Under the pieces are notes generated by a model, which saw only the letters and a program-made list of their open reading frames with translations, did not search any database and was not told where the DNA came from. A stretch of 17,209 nucleotides of DNA from an uncultured Collinsella sp. (GTDB lineage: Bacteria; Actinomycetota; Coriobacteriia; Coriobacteriales; Coriobacteriaceae). A program made the translations under genes and the position numbers. Shown here piece after piece: positions 6,692 to 13,917 of the stretch (position 1 is its first letter; each line of letters begins with the position of its first letter). Location: assembly GCA_900545505.1 (NCBI GenBank), contig UQZC01000009.1, positions 1-17,209 of the forward strand. The letters run 5' to 3'.

Positions 6692-6720
6692 AGTATACCG
6701 CGGGTATCGCGGTATCACAA
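6692..6720 (-). promoter_or_regulatory. tatA promoter with a palindrome in the spacer
   Basis: Minus strand: -35 TTGTGA (6715-6720), a 17-bp spacer, -10 TATACT (6692-6697). A perfect 8-bp inverted repeat (ATACCGCG at 6695-6702, CGCGGTAT at 6708-6715) fills the spacer and could be a repressor site. Confidence 0.65.
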
Positions 6721-6728
6721 CAATAGCT

Positions 6729-6756
6729 AAAAAAAGGGACCGCAAGAAGCGGTCCC
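6729..6756 (-). terminator. Intrinsic terminator after tRNA-Pro
   Basis: GGGACCGC and GCGGTCCC pair perfectly around a 5-base loop, followed by seven Ts on the minus strand. Confidence 0.93.
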
Positions 6757-6767
6757 TCCTCATGCTC

Positions 6768-6844
6768 TGGTCGGGTTGACTGGATTTGAACCAGCGACCC
6801 CTGCGTCCCGAACGCAGTGCTCTACCAAACTGAGCCACAACCCG
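6768..6844 (-). tRNA. tRNA-Pro (anticodon CGG)
   Basis: The 77-base gene starts CGGGTTG and ends CAACCCG-A-CCA, with a perfect 7-bp acceptor stem and an encoded CCA. The anticodon stem CTGCG/CGCAG holds loop TTCGGGA, giving anticodon CGG, which reads proline codon CCG. The T arm is CTGG-TTCAAAT-CCAG. A possible -10 (TACTAT) lies about 10 bases upstream, so it is likely transcribed alone and ended by the hairpin at 6729-6756. Confidence 0.96.
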
Positions 6845-6893
6845 TTAGCTCGACTATAGTAACAAAGATTTTCGCCGCGTGCTAGAGAAATTT

Positions 6894-7790
6894 TTATTTC
6901 TTTGGCGCGTCGATTTGAACCGTGTTGGGAATAAGCTCAGTCGCGCAGGCCCACCAGCCATTTTGCCGGGCAGCATCGGCAAGCCTTTCGGCCGTGGCAG
7001 CGGTGTCGCAAATGGCAAACGAGCAGGCACCCGATCCGCACACATCTACAGCAACGGTTCCGTCCTGTTTACGCAGCCAGTCGAGAACCGTTTGAATCTG
7101 CGGCTCCATCTGTGCGGAAATGACACCCAAGTTGTTATGGATGAGCGCATATGCCGTCTCGGCATCACCGGCACGCAAGGCAGAAGCCATCGCGCCGGGC
7201 TTGTCCGCAGGCACCGGGGCCTCGTCAAAACGTCGATAGGCCTCAATTGTCGAAACGCTCGCCTCGCGCGGCTTAACCAGTACGACGGGCGTCGCGGGCA
7301 GCGCGGGGTACTCAGTTGCCAGCACGTCTCCCCCACCTACGTAGAACGCAGGACTCGCGTGCAAAAAGAACGGGACGTCGGCACCAATGCCCCGCGCAAT
7401 GTCATCGAGCGCTGGGTCGGTGCGATCAATGCCCCAGAGCTCCGCCAAGGCGACAATGACCGCGGCCGCATCCGTCGAGGGGCCGCCCAAGCCGGCGCAC
7501 AATGGAATGCGCTTCTCAATCGTCACGCAGATGTTTGCCTCGCGACCATAATGCTCGGCCATAGCAACCGCAGCCCGATACGCCGTATTCTTTTGCATGG
7601 GAAAATCTGATGCCGGAACCGTCTGGACGGTCAGCGCCTGCGCCGGCGTGACCGTCACGGTATCGGAAAGACCGACGGCTGCCATCAGGGAATCGACCCT
7701 GTGGTAGCCGCGGTCATCGCGCTCGGTATGAACCCCCAGGCAGAGGTTAATCTTTGCCGGCGCGGAAAGAGTCAGGGACCGATCGGTCAC
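6894..7790 (-). CDS. ispE: 4-diphosphocytidyl-2-C-methyl-D-erythritol kinase
   Basis: The protein has 298 residues, a normal length. This GHMP kinase phosphorylates CDP-methylerythritol with ATP in the MEP pathway to isopentenyl diphosphate. Visible motifs are SAPAKINLCLGV (9-20, with Lys13), the Gly-rich ATP loop PLCAGLGGPSTDAAAV (96-111; Pro104 stands where Gly or Ser is more usual) and GADVPFF (136-142, with Asp138). A late motif, VCGSGACSF, belongs to the C-terminal domain. The start is a GTG at 7790; its ribosome site GAGGAG lies in the last codons of veg, with 2 bases between the genes, so translation is likely coupled. The weak AT hairpin just after the stop (about 6885-6901) is too small to call a terminator. 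Confidence 0.93.
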   Translation of the reverse strand: MTDRSLTLSAPAKINLCLGVHTERDDRGYHRVDSLMAAVGLSDTVTVTPAQALTVQTVPASDFPMQKNTAYRAAVAMAEHYGREANICVTIEKRIPLCAGLGGPSTDAAAVIVALAELWGIDRTDPALDDIARGIGADVPFFLHASPAFYVGGGDVLATEYPALPATPVVLVKPREASVSTIEAYRRFDEAPVPADKPGAMASALRAGDAETAYALIHNNLGVISAQMEPQIQTVLDWLRKQDGTVAVDVCGSGACSFAICDTAATAERLADAARQNGWWACATELIPNTVQIDAPKK

Positions 7791-7792
7791 CG

Positions 7793-8089
7793 TTAATGCT
7801 CCTCGAGCTGATTGCCGAGCGGGGTAAAGATGTGCTCGCCGCTCTCGGGGTCGAACAGCTCGACCTGACCGGTGAGCACATCGATATACTGGTAGGACTG
7901 ACGCGACTTGCGGCCGCGACGCTCGTCAACCTCGACGATAAAGACGGCGGGGTGGACGCTCTTGATGGTGCCCATGCGCTCGACGACGCGGGTACGGCCC
8001 ATGTTGGCCTTCACCTTGACGCGATCGCCCACCATATCGGTCAGCTTCTCGTGGATGTCGTCGACGTGATTGACTTCCATCTCTTCCAT
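7793..8089 (-). CDS. veg: Veg family protein (DUF1021)
   Basis: The protein has 98 residues. It aligns by eye with B. subtilis Veg: KLTDMVGDRVKVKANMGR near the start, then SVHPAVFIVEVDE, RQSYQYIDVLTGQVELF. Veg is a small SH3-like protein linked in Bacillus to biofilm and sporulation control; its biochemical role is unclear. The veg-ispE order is also found in Bacillus and relatives. I chose the ATG at 8089, with GGAGG 8 bases upstream; a second in-frame ATG three codons later and a TTG further upstream are alternatives. The extra N-terminal residues compared with Bacillus Veg are acidic. Confidence 0.88.
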   Translation of the reverse strand: MEEMEVNHVDDIHEKLTDMVGDRVKVKANMGRTRVVERMGTIKSVHPAVFIVEVDERRGRKSRQSYQYIDVLTGQVELFDPESGEHIFTPLGNQLEEH

Positions 8090-8116
8090 GAACAGGGCCT
8101 CCAGAAGGTGCAATTC

Positions 8117-8136
8117 AAAAAGGGGATAATACCCCT
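8117..8136 (-). promoter_or_regulatory. Small hairpin in the veg leader
   Basis: AGGGG and CCCCT pair over 5 bp around a 6-base loop, followed by TTTTT on the minus strand. It looks like a weak terminator or attenuator between the promoter region and veg. The loop holds TATTAT, which could instead be a -10 box, so its role is uncertain. Confidence 0.35.
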
Positions 8137-8244
8137 AAGATAGACAAAACTCTAATACTATAGCACCCTGCTGCCGCCATACGCAAGTAGCTAAATAAGC
8201 CCCGTCCCAAATACGTACCAGACGACAACCTCGCATGACCAGTT

Positions 8245-8272
8245 GTTACGCGGTTTGGTAAAACCGCGTAAC
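8245..8272 (-). terminator. Stop-codon-adjacent hairpin after dtd
   Basis: Perfect 12-bp arms (8245-8256 and 8261-8272, GTTACGCGGTTT core) around loop of 4, touching the dtd stop codon. It has the same form as the gene-proximal hairpins after the lipoprotein gene and lysS. No T-run follows on the minus strand, so a terminator role is inferred from position only. The long second stem of copies A and B is missing here. Confidence 0.55.
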
Positions 8273-8719
8273 CTAAAGGTTGTCGGTGTCCAAGACGATA
8301 GTGAATGGGCCGTCGTTGACCAGGTCGACCTTCATGTCGGCGCCAAAGATACCGTGCGCCACATGTTCGACATCTTGACGAACGAGCGTCAGGAAGTACT
8401 CGTAGAGCTCGTTGGCAACATCGGGTGCGCCGGCATCCGTAAACGACGGACGGCGACCGTGGCGGCAGTCAGCGAACAGCGTGAACTGCGACACCACGAG
8501 CACCTCGCCGTCGACATCGGCAAGCGCCAAGTTGGTCTTGCCGTTCTCGTCCTCGTTGATACGCAGCCCGCGGAGCTTGCCCCACAGCTTGTCGGCCTCG
8601 GCACGCGTATCGCCATGGCCCACACCCAGCAGCACCAGGTAGCCGCGTCCAATGCGGCCCACGCACTCGCCGTCGACCGTCACGCCGGCGTTGAGCACGC
8701 GCTGCACCACCGCACGCAT
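8273..8719 (-). CDS. dtd: D-aminoacyl-tRNA deacylase
   Basis: The protein has 148 residues, the normal length for DTD. It hydrolyses D-amino acids wrongly attached to tRNA and also removes glycine from tRNA-Ala. Both active-site signatures are present: SQFTLFAD (77-84, usually SQFTLYAD) and NDGPFT (135-140, the Gly-cisPro pair that gives chiral selection). The start MRAVVQRV is typical. The ATG at 8719 lies 3 bases after the rdgB stop, so the two are co-transcribed and probably coupled. A 12-bp hairpin touches the stop codon. Confidence 0.95.
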   Translation of the reverse strand: MRAVVQRVLNAGVTVDGECVGRIGRGYLVLLGVGHGDTRAEADKLWGKLRGLRINEDENGKTNLALADVDGEVLVVSQFTLFADCRHGRRPSFTDAGAPDVANELYEYFLTLVRQDVEHVAHGIFGADMKVDLVNDGPFTIVLDTDNL

Positions 8720-8722
8720 GGC

Positions 8723-9364
8723 CTACTCCTCGCCCGTCAGCTTGGCGGACAGATGCTCGAGCGCGTGGAAACGATGGCTGATGGCGTTCTTCTCGTCAGC
8801 CGTCAGCTCGGCCATGGTCTTGCCCGGCGTGTCGACCGGCAGGAACAGCGGGTCGTAGCCAAAGCCGTGATCGCCGCGGCCCTCGCGTGCGATAACGCCC
8901 TCGCAGACGCCCTCGCCATAGGTGACCAAACCGTCCGTGTCGATGAGCGCGACGACGCTCATAAAGCGCGCGGTGCGGTCCTCGTCGGCCACGCCCTCCA
9001 GATTCACGAGAAGCTTGGCGTTGTTGGCGGCATCGTCTCCGTGCACGCCCGCATAGCGCGCGCTATACACGCCAGGCTCGCCGTCCAGCGCGTCGACGAC
9101 CAAGCCCGAATCGTCGGCAATGGCCATAAGGCCCGTCTCCTCGACCGCAGCCTGCGCCTTGATGATGGCGTTCTCCAAAAACGTCGTGCCGTTTTCCTCG
9201 GGGTCCTCAAAATCGCCCAGCTGGCCGAGCGCCACAAAGCGAACCTCGGGCATGACCTTGCCCAAAATGGCCTCGATCTCGGTGAGCTTATGAGCGTTTC
9301 CGGTTGCCACGACGATGGTCGCCGCCGGGTCGAGGGTGTCGATGTCAATCTTCTCAAGTGCCAT
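8723..9364 (-). CDS. rdgB: XTP/dITP pyrophosphatase (RdgB/HAM1 family)
   Basis: The protein has 213 residues. It hydrolyses non-standard purine nucleotides (ITP, dITP, XTP) to monophosphates and keeps them out of DNA and RNA. Motifs in order: VVATGNAHKLTEIEAIL (18-34), DDSGLVVDALDGEPGVYSAR (84-103), GFGYDPLF (167-174) and KNAISHR (192-198). The ATG at 9364 has AAGGAGG 6 bases upstream. The order rph-rdgB, here followed by dtd, is common in Gram-positives. A 143-base gap carrying the rph terminator separates it from rph, so it can be expressed on its own. Confidence 0.95.
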   Translation of the reverse strand: MALEKIDIDTLDPAATIVVATGNAHKLTEIEAILGKVMPEVRFVALGQLGDFEDPEENGTTFLENAIIKAQAAVEETGLMAIADDSGLVVDALDGEPGVYSARYAGVHGDDAANNAKLLVNLEGVADEDRTARFMSVVALIDTDGLVTYGEGVCEGVIAREGRGDHGFGYDPLFLPVDTPGKTMAELTADEKNAISHRFHALEHLSAKLTGEE

Positions 9365-9472
9365 GACTGGCCTCCTTGTCTCTATAGCAATGCCGCGCCG
9401 AGGGCGACGAGGGCCTCTGCCTCTCCCCTCTCAATCAACGGCAGTCTTGTGTCTAGACGTCTCCGCAGATAA

Positions 9473-9516
9473 AACCTACCAAAATAAACCTGTCCCTTTT
9501 TGGCAGGTTAGGCGAG
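9473..9516 (-). terminator. rph terminator inside a 40-bp repeat (copy 2)
   Basis: Arms 9473-9484 and 9498-9509 pair over 12 bp (one G-T) on the minus strand and are followed by TTATC. A shorter alternative stem AACCTG/CAGGTT, followed by TATTTT, uses some of the same bases, so the two folds exclude each other. The rph stop codon (9508-9510) is part of the stem. Positions 9477-9516 match 1921-1960 at 35 of 40. Confidence 0.6.
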
Positions 9517-10233
9517 GGCTTGGCGCTGAAGCTCGATGAGCTCGGCGATACCCTTGTCGCCCAGGTCGAGCAGGGCGTTGAGGCGTTTGCGGTCGAAGGG
9601 CGCCTGCTCGCCGGTGCCCTGGAGCTCGATCATCTCGCCGGTGTCGGTGGCGACTAGGTTCATGTCGACCTCGGCATGGCTGTCCTCGGAATAATCGAGG
9701 TCAAGCAGCGTATTGCCGTCGACAACGCCCATGGAGATGGCAGCCACCTGGCCGATAAGCGGGATGCGCTCGATCTTGCCCGCCTCGACCCACATGGCGA
9801 GGGCGTCGCGCAGCGCCACCCAGGCGCCGGTGATGCTCGCTGTACGCGTGCCGCCATCGGCCTGAATCACATCGCAGTCGACGGTGACGGTGTACTCGCC
9901 GAGCGCCTTCATGTTGACGACGGTACGCAGGCTGCGGCCAATGAGGCGCTCGATCTCCATAGAGCGGCCCTTGCGGTTGGCGTGCTCGCGCTTGCAGCGC
10001 TTGCCGGTCGACGCCGGCAGCATGGCGTATTCCGCGGTCACCCAGCCGGCCTTAGCTCCCTTTCGCCAGCCCGGCACGCCCTCCTCGATAGTGGCGGCGC
10101 ACAGCACGCGCGTGTCACCGAACTCGGCCAAACACGAGCCGTGGGCGTGCTTCATGACGCCACGGGTGAGCTTAACGGGGCGCAACTCGTTGGCGGCGCG
10201 ACCGTTGGCGCGGTTGACCTGCATGTACTCCAT
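9508..10233 (-). CDS. rph: Ribonuclease PH
   Basis: The protein has 241 residues, a normal length. RNase PH trims the 3' ends of tRNA precursors by phosphorolysis. Key segments are RPVKLTRGVMKHAHGSCL near the N-terminus, GKRCKREHANRKGRSMEIERL (substrate-binding arginines, 77-97), the phosphate-site motif DCDVIQADGGTRTASITGAW starting at 119, the acidic LLDLDYSEDSHAEVDM block (Asp178, Asp180, Asp184) and GTGEQAPF (206-213). The ATG at 10233 has AAAGGA 7 bases upstream. murI ends 54 bases upstream with no terminator between, so they probably share a transcript. The last codons overlap a dispersed repeat. Confidence 0.95.
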   Translation of the reverse strand: MEYMQVNRANGRAANELRPVKLTRGVMKHAHGSCLAEFGDTRVLCAATIEEGVPGWRKGAKAGWVTAEYAMLPASTGKRCKREHANRKGRSMEIERLIGRSLRTVVNMKALGEYTVTVDCDVIQADGGTRTASITGAWVALRDALAMWVEAGKIERIPLIGQVAAISMGVVDGNTLLDLDYSEDSHAEVDMNLVATDTGEMIELQGTGEQAPFDRKRLNALLDLGDKGIAELIELQRQALA

Positions 10234-10287
10234 AGAAATTTCCTTTCGGCAAAAGATGTGGCGAAGGCTTTGGCGGCTGCCTTACAT

Positions 10288-11172
10288 CTATTTCAGCTCA
10301 TCGATATCGATATGTTCGATGCTCTTGAGCGGCTGACCAAAGATAAAGCTGCCCGCCACCGCAAACTCGGCAATGTTATCGGCCGTCGTGGCAAAACGAT
10401 GCTGCGGCTCGGCGGCGTCGCCCGCCAGCTGCTCGCGGCGCGTGAGGATATCGGTCAGCTCGCGCGTGGTCTCCTCGGCGGAACTCACGACGCGCACCCC
10501 AGGCCCCAGCGCATGGCGGATAGGTCCCACCAACAGCGGGAAATGCGTACAGCCGAGCACCACGGTATCGATACCGTGGTCGCGCAGCGGCTCAACCGTG
10601 GCACCCACCAGCGCACGCACGGCAGGTGTATCGAAGATGTCCTCGTTCTCAAGCCACTGTTCCTGCAGATGTGCACCCGAGGCGAGCTCGTGTTCGACAA
10701 CCTCGACAAAGCTCGAGGCAGGACAGCCGTATACATCGACGCCGGCATCCAGGTCCTGAATGGCGCGCGTGTAGGCGCCCGAGCGAATGGTGAGGTTGGT
10801 GGCGAGCACGCCCACGCGACGCGAGCGGGTGCTGTTGATCGCCGCACGGGCACCCGGCGCGATCACACCGATGACGGGAACGTCGAGCACCTGCTGGGCC
10901 AGACGCAAGGCCGCAGCGGTCGCCGTGTTGCAGGCGATGACCATAATCTTGACGTCGTGCTTCGAAAGCCAACGACCCGCCTGCAACGCAAACGAGCGCA
11001 CCTCATCCTCGGTACGCGTGCCGTAGGGACAGCGCTTGGTGTCGCCAAAGTAGTAGACGGACTCGTGCGGCAGCGCCGTCGCGATGGCGCGCGCAACCGT
11101 CAGACCGCCCAAACCAGAATCGAACACGCCAATCGGGCGCGTGTCGCCTGCCGGATTCTCGATATCGGACAT
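10288..11172 (-). CDS. murI: Glutamate racemase
   Basis: The protein has 294 residues. It interconverts L- and D-glutamate for peptidoglycan. The two catalytic cysteines are in ACNTATAAAL (Cys81) and VLGCTHFPLL (Cys208). The start IGVFDSGLGGLTV (14-26) and YYFGDTKRCPYG (40-51) are family signatures. The C-terminal 25 residues (FAVAGSFIFGQPLKSIEHID) resemble the tail seen in Actinobacteria. The ATG at 11172 has GGTGAGG just 2-4 bases upstream, a rather close site. It lies 51 bases after the HAD gene and 54 before rph, probably one operon with murE. Confidence 0.95.
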   Translation of the reverse strand: MSDIENPAGDTRPIGVFDSGLGGLTVARAIATALPHESVYYFGDTKRCPYGTRTEDEVRSFALQAGRWLSKHDVKIMVIACNTATAAALRLAQQVLDVPVIGVIAPGARAAINSTRSRRVGVLATNLTIRSGAYTRAIQDLDAGVDVYGCPASSFVEVVEHELASGAHLQEQWLENEDIFDTPAVRALVGATVEPLRDHGIDTVVLGCTHFPLLVGPIRHALGPGVRVVSSAEETTRELTDILTRREQLAGDAAEPQHRFATTADNIAEFAVAGSFIFGQPLKSIEHIDIDELK

Positions 11173-11223
11173 TACCTCACCAGTCTCTCTCGAAAAGACA
11201 TGTCCACGTGCGGCGACGCCGCG

Positions 11224-12135
11224 CTACGAACGCGCCGCGACCAGCAGCTCTGCCGTCGCCGCCCAACCGTCGACAATTTTGCCGCGCGTAACGAAAGCGT
11301 TCTCGCAAGCAGCCAGGAACTCGGGCGCGCCGGCGCTCGTCAGGCCATTCTCGACCAGGCAGAACGTGCCCACGTGATCGGCCATGTAGAAGTCGGACTC
11401 GGAGTCGCCGAGCGCGAGCGTCTCCTCGCGCTCGATCCCTAGGTGCTCGCAGAAGCGCGCAATGGCGACGCCTTTGTTGAGGCCCGCGGGGTTGATGTTG
11501 AATGCGCGACCGTCCTCGACGCGATCGAGCTCGAGCGTCGTCGGCTTGGACAGGTGAGTCAGGTGACCGTTGCAAGCCCAGATCAGACCGCAGCCGGCCT
11601 CGTCCAGGATGGCCTGAGCCTCATCGTCGGGCACATCGCCGCGCATGCCGACGGTGACCTCACGGTATTTGTAGCCGGTCGACATGTCGTTGTGATACTC
11701 GATCTTGTGCGGCCAGCGGGCGAGGATCTTCTCGCACACGCCGGTCTGCTCGATCACCTGGTGCGGCGTGAGGCCGCAAGAGGAGTCGTAGGGCATGTCG
11801 CCGGTCAGATACTCCCAATCGTTGGCCTTGAGGTTGTACATGACCAGGCCGCCCATCTCGCCGATGTAGGAGTTGAGGCCGAGCACGCGCGCGTCCTCGT
11901 GGATCATGGTACGGTTGCGGCCCGAGGTGGGAACCACCTGAATACCAGCGCGAGCGAGCGCCACGACGGCCTCGACGAGTTTGGTCGAGGGGTTGCCGTC
12001 GTTGTCGCGTAGCACGCACGAGCCGGGTGCGAGCATCGTGGCATCCAGGTCGGTAAAGACGTACTTGACCTTGGCCAAGCGCTCGCGCATCTCGCCCGAA
12101 AGCTCGGCAACGGTCGGCAGGGTATTGTGGGACAT
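11224..12135 (-). CDS. HAD-superfamily phosphatase, Cof/sucrose-phosphatase-like type IIB
   Basis: The protein has 303 residues. It has all four HAD motifs: I DLDATML (29-35, nucleophile Asp29), II TSGR (70-73), III the lysine of LNKGVAI, and IV GDSESDFYM. The cap between motifs II and III is of the large type IIB. Such enzymes dephosphorylate sugar or cofactor phosphates; the substrate cannot be told from sequence. The ATG at 12135 has CGGAG 5 bases upstream; an ATG 14 codons upstream has no ribosome site. It lies between murE and murI on the same strand, hinting at a link to cell-wall or sugar-phosphate metabolism, which is inference only. Confidence 0.88.
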   Translation of the reverse strand: MSHNTLPTVAELSGEMRERLAKVKYVFTDLDATMLAPGSCVLRDNDGNPSTKLVEAVVALARAGIQVVPTSGRNRTMIHEDARVLGLNSYIGEMGGLVMYNLKANDWEYLTGDMPYDSSCGLTPHQVIEQTGVCEKILARWPHKIEYHNDMSTGYKYREVTVGMRGDVPDDEAQAILDEAGCGLIWACNGHLTHLSKPTTLELDRVEDGRAFNINPAGLNKGVAIARFCEHLGIEREETLALGDSESDFYMADHVGTFCLVENGLTSAGAPEFLAACENAFVTRGKIVDGWAATAELLVAARS

Positions 12136-12202
12136 GGTTACTCCGTTTACGTAGAAGGGTTTGGACTTGGACGGCATGTTTTGATTGAGGGAACACGCTT
12201 AT

Positions 12203-12231
12203 GGCGACAGCGCACTCAGGGCGCCGCCGCC
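12203..12231 (-). terminator. GC-rich hairpin between the MurE-type gene and the HAD gene
   Basis: Arms 12203-12213 and 12221-12231 form 11 bp (two G-T pairs on the minus strand) around a 7-base loop. There is no T-run after it, so it may slow or process the transcript, not end it. Confidence 0.4.
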
Positions 12232-12242
12232 ATCATGATTCA

Positions 12243-13805
12243 TTAGTCAAACTGGGTAACATCGATCAGGCGATTGGCCAGCGAAAGGTCGCTCTCGATG
12301 GGTACGAACTCGTCGCCCACGTGCATGAGCTCCTCGTCACCCTTTGCCAGCAGCAAGACAATGGTGGGAGCATCGGGGTTGACGTACTCCTCGCGCGCCG
12401 CCTTGAACGCCGCATGCACAGCGGCTTCGCGGTCGAGGATGATCTTGTTCGGCGTATCGTCGGGAACATGCTCGGCAAGCTCGCGACAGACCTTCATCGG
12501 GTCCTCGTGAGCTGGATCCTCGTTCGTAAAGATCATCAGGTCGGAATATGGTGCGGCCTCGCGTGGCAATTGCTCGCGGCGCTCCTGAGCCTTGCCGCCG
12601 GCGGCGCCAAACAGCGCAATGACGGGGCTGGCGGGAAACGCGCGCTTGACCGACGAGAAAAGCGAGCGGAACGAAAGCTGGTTGTGCGCGTAGTCGACGA
12701 CGCAGATCACGCGGCCGTCCTTCGACTCCACGACCTCCATACGGCCCGGCACACGCAGTTTGGAGAGGCCCTTCTTGATAGCCTCGATACCGATGCCGAT
12801 CTCGCGCGCGGCGGCGATAGCGACCAGCGCGTTCTCCACGTTAAAGTCGCCCGCGATACCCAGCAGGACCTTCTCCCCCGCCTCGGACTCGTCGGCGCAC
12901 AGGCCATGCAAGTTGAACTCGATGCTAAAGCCGACCATGCGTACGTCGCTCGCCCACAGGCTTGCCTCGGGATGCTCGACGCCAACGGTCACCAAGCGCT
13001 CGGCCGTCGACGCTGCTTCCAGCACACGGTCAACCTCTTCGGTGCCCAGATTCACCACGGCGGTCTTTGCCTGGTCAAAGATCCTGAGTTTGCTCTCAAA
13101 ATAATCCTCAAACGTGGGGTGTTCGATCGGCGAGATGTGGTCGCGGCCGATGTTGAGGAAGCACGCCACGTCAAACGGCAGATTCTCGACGCGTTGGTAC
13201 TTGAGCGCCTGGCTCGAGACCTCCATGACCATGGACTGGCGACCGGACTCACGGCAGTTGGCGATATGGCGCCAGACCTCGGGAGCCTCGGGCGTAGTAT
13301 TGGTGCTCTCGTAGCACTCGATGCCATCGTCGGTACTCACCGAGCCGATCATGCCGCAGGACTCGCCCGCCGCCTTGATGATGAACTGGAGCATAAAAGC
13401 GGCCGTGGTCTTTCCCTTGGTGCCGGTGATGCCCACGATCTTGACGTCGTGGTCGGGACGGTCGTAGACCTCCGGCGGCAGCAGGGCCATGGCCGTGCGA
13501 ACACTATCAACAACCAGCATCGCAGCACCGCTCTCCTGCGCCAACGGCTCCAGAGACTCGACCAGCGGCTCCTCGCACACAAATGCGACGGCGCCCGCAT
13601 CGAGTGCCATGCTCAAAAACGCGGGCTTAAAGGCAGCACCTTTGCAGAAGAACACGTCACCTGCCGAGACCGCGCGCGAATCAAACGAGCAGCCGGTCAC
13701 GGCACGCCCGTCAACCTGCTCTGATGCGCGTAGCTCGCCGCACACATCGAGCAGCTTGGCAAGCGTATCGACCGTGGTCACGGTCGCGGAATCCGAATGG
13801 TGCAT
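12243..13805 (-). CDS. murE: MurE-type UDP-MurNAc-tripeptide synthetase
   Basis: The protein has 520 residues. It adds the third stem-peptide residue to UDP-MurNAc-L-Ala-D-Glu. The N-terminal domain (SFDSRAVSAGDVFFCKGAAF, 40-59) is followed by the ATP loop GITGTKGKTT (125-134), TNTTP (168-172), MEVSSQAL (194-201), the likely carbamylated Lys239 (FESKLRIF) and the C-terminal domain with GAAGGKAQERRE. At the amino-acid pocket, where meso-DAP enzymes have DNPR, this one reads NEDPAHEDP (428-436), so lysine, ornithine or another diamine is more likely than DAP. The final KGHE-type motif reads KGDE (488-491). The ATG at 13805 has AGGTGA 4 bases upstream. It is not in a dcw cluster here and could be a second MurE-like ligase. 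Confidence 0.88.
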   Translation of the reverse strand: MHHSDSATVTTVDTLAKLLDVCGELRASEQVDGRAVTGCSFDSRAVSAGDVFFCKGAAFKPAFLSMALDAGAVAFVCEEPLVESLEPLAQESGAAMLVVDSVRTAMALLPPEVYDRPDHDVKIVGITGTKGKTTAAFMLQFIIKAAGESCGMIGSVSTDDGIECYESTNTTPEAPEVWRHIANCRESGRQSMVMEVSSQALKYQRVENLPFDVACFLNIGRDHISPIEHPTFEDYFESKLRIFDQAKTAVVNLGTEEVDRVLEAASTAERLVTVGVEHPEASLWASDVRMVGFSIEFNLHGLCADESEAGEKVLLGIAGDFNVENALVAIAAAREIGIGIEAIKKGLSKLRVPGRMEVVESKDGRVICVVDYAHNQLSFRSLFSSVKRAFPASPVIALFGAAGGKAQERREQLPREAAPYSDLMIFTNEDPAHEDPMKVCRELAEHVPDDTPNKIILDREAAVHAAFKAAREEYVNPDAPTIVLLLAKGDEELMHVGDEFVPIESDLSLANRLIDVTQFD

Positions 13806-13825
13806 CTTTCACCTTTCTCAGCCAT

Positions 13826-13845
13826 TTGGCAGGGACGGTTTTCAT
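13826..13845. repeat. GTCCC-core sequence upstream of murE
   Basis: On the minus strand this reads AAAACCGTCCCTGCCAAA, sharing the AACCGTCCC core and a CCAAA part with the 40-bp repeats at 1921 and 9477. It lies in the murE leader, 21 bases before the start codon. Short match; relation uncertain. Confidence 0.35.
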
Positions 13846-13867
13846 AGTAACTGAAACGTGTTCGCGC

Positions 13868-13892
13868 AAAAACGGCTCCCGGAGGAGCCGTT
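13868..13892 (-). terminator. Intrinsic terminator after asnB
   Basis: AACGGCTCC and GGAGCCGTT pair perfectly around a 4-base loop, followed by Ts on the minus strand. It lies 25 bases past the asnB stop codon. Confidence 0.9.
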
Positions 13893-13917
13893 ACGCGCAG
13901 GCATTCGTAAGCCGAGA

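Noticed and set aside
9676..11442. A 588-codon open frame on the plus strand, opposite rph and murI
   Set aside because: It is antisense to two clear enzymes with full motifs. Long antisense frames are common in GC-rich DNA, and the translation is low-complexity and unlike any family.
12201..13724. A 507-codon open frame on the plus strand, opposite the MurE-type gene
   Set aside because: It mirrors the MurE gene, has no ribosome site and no recognisable domain.
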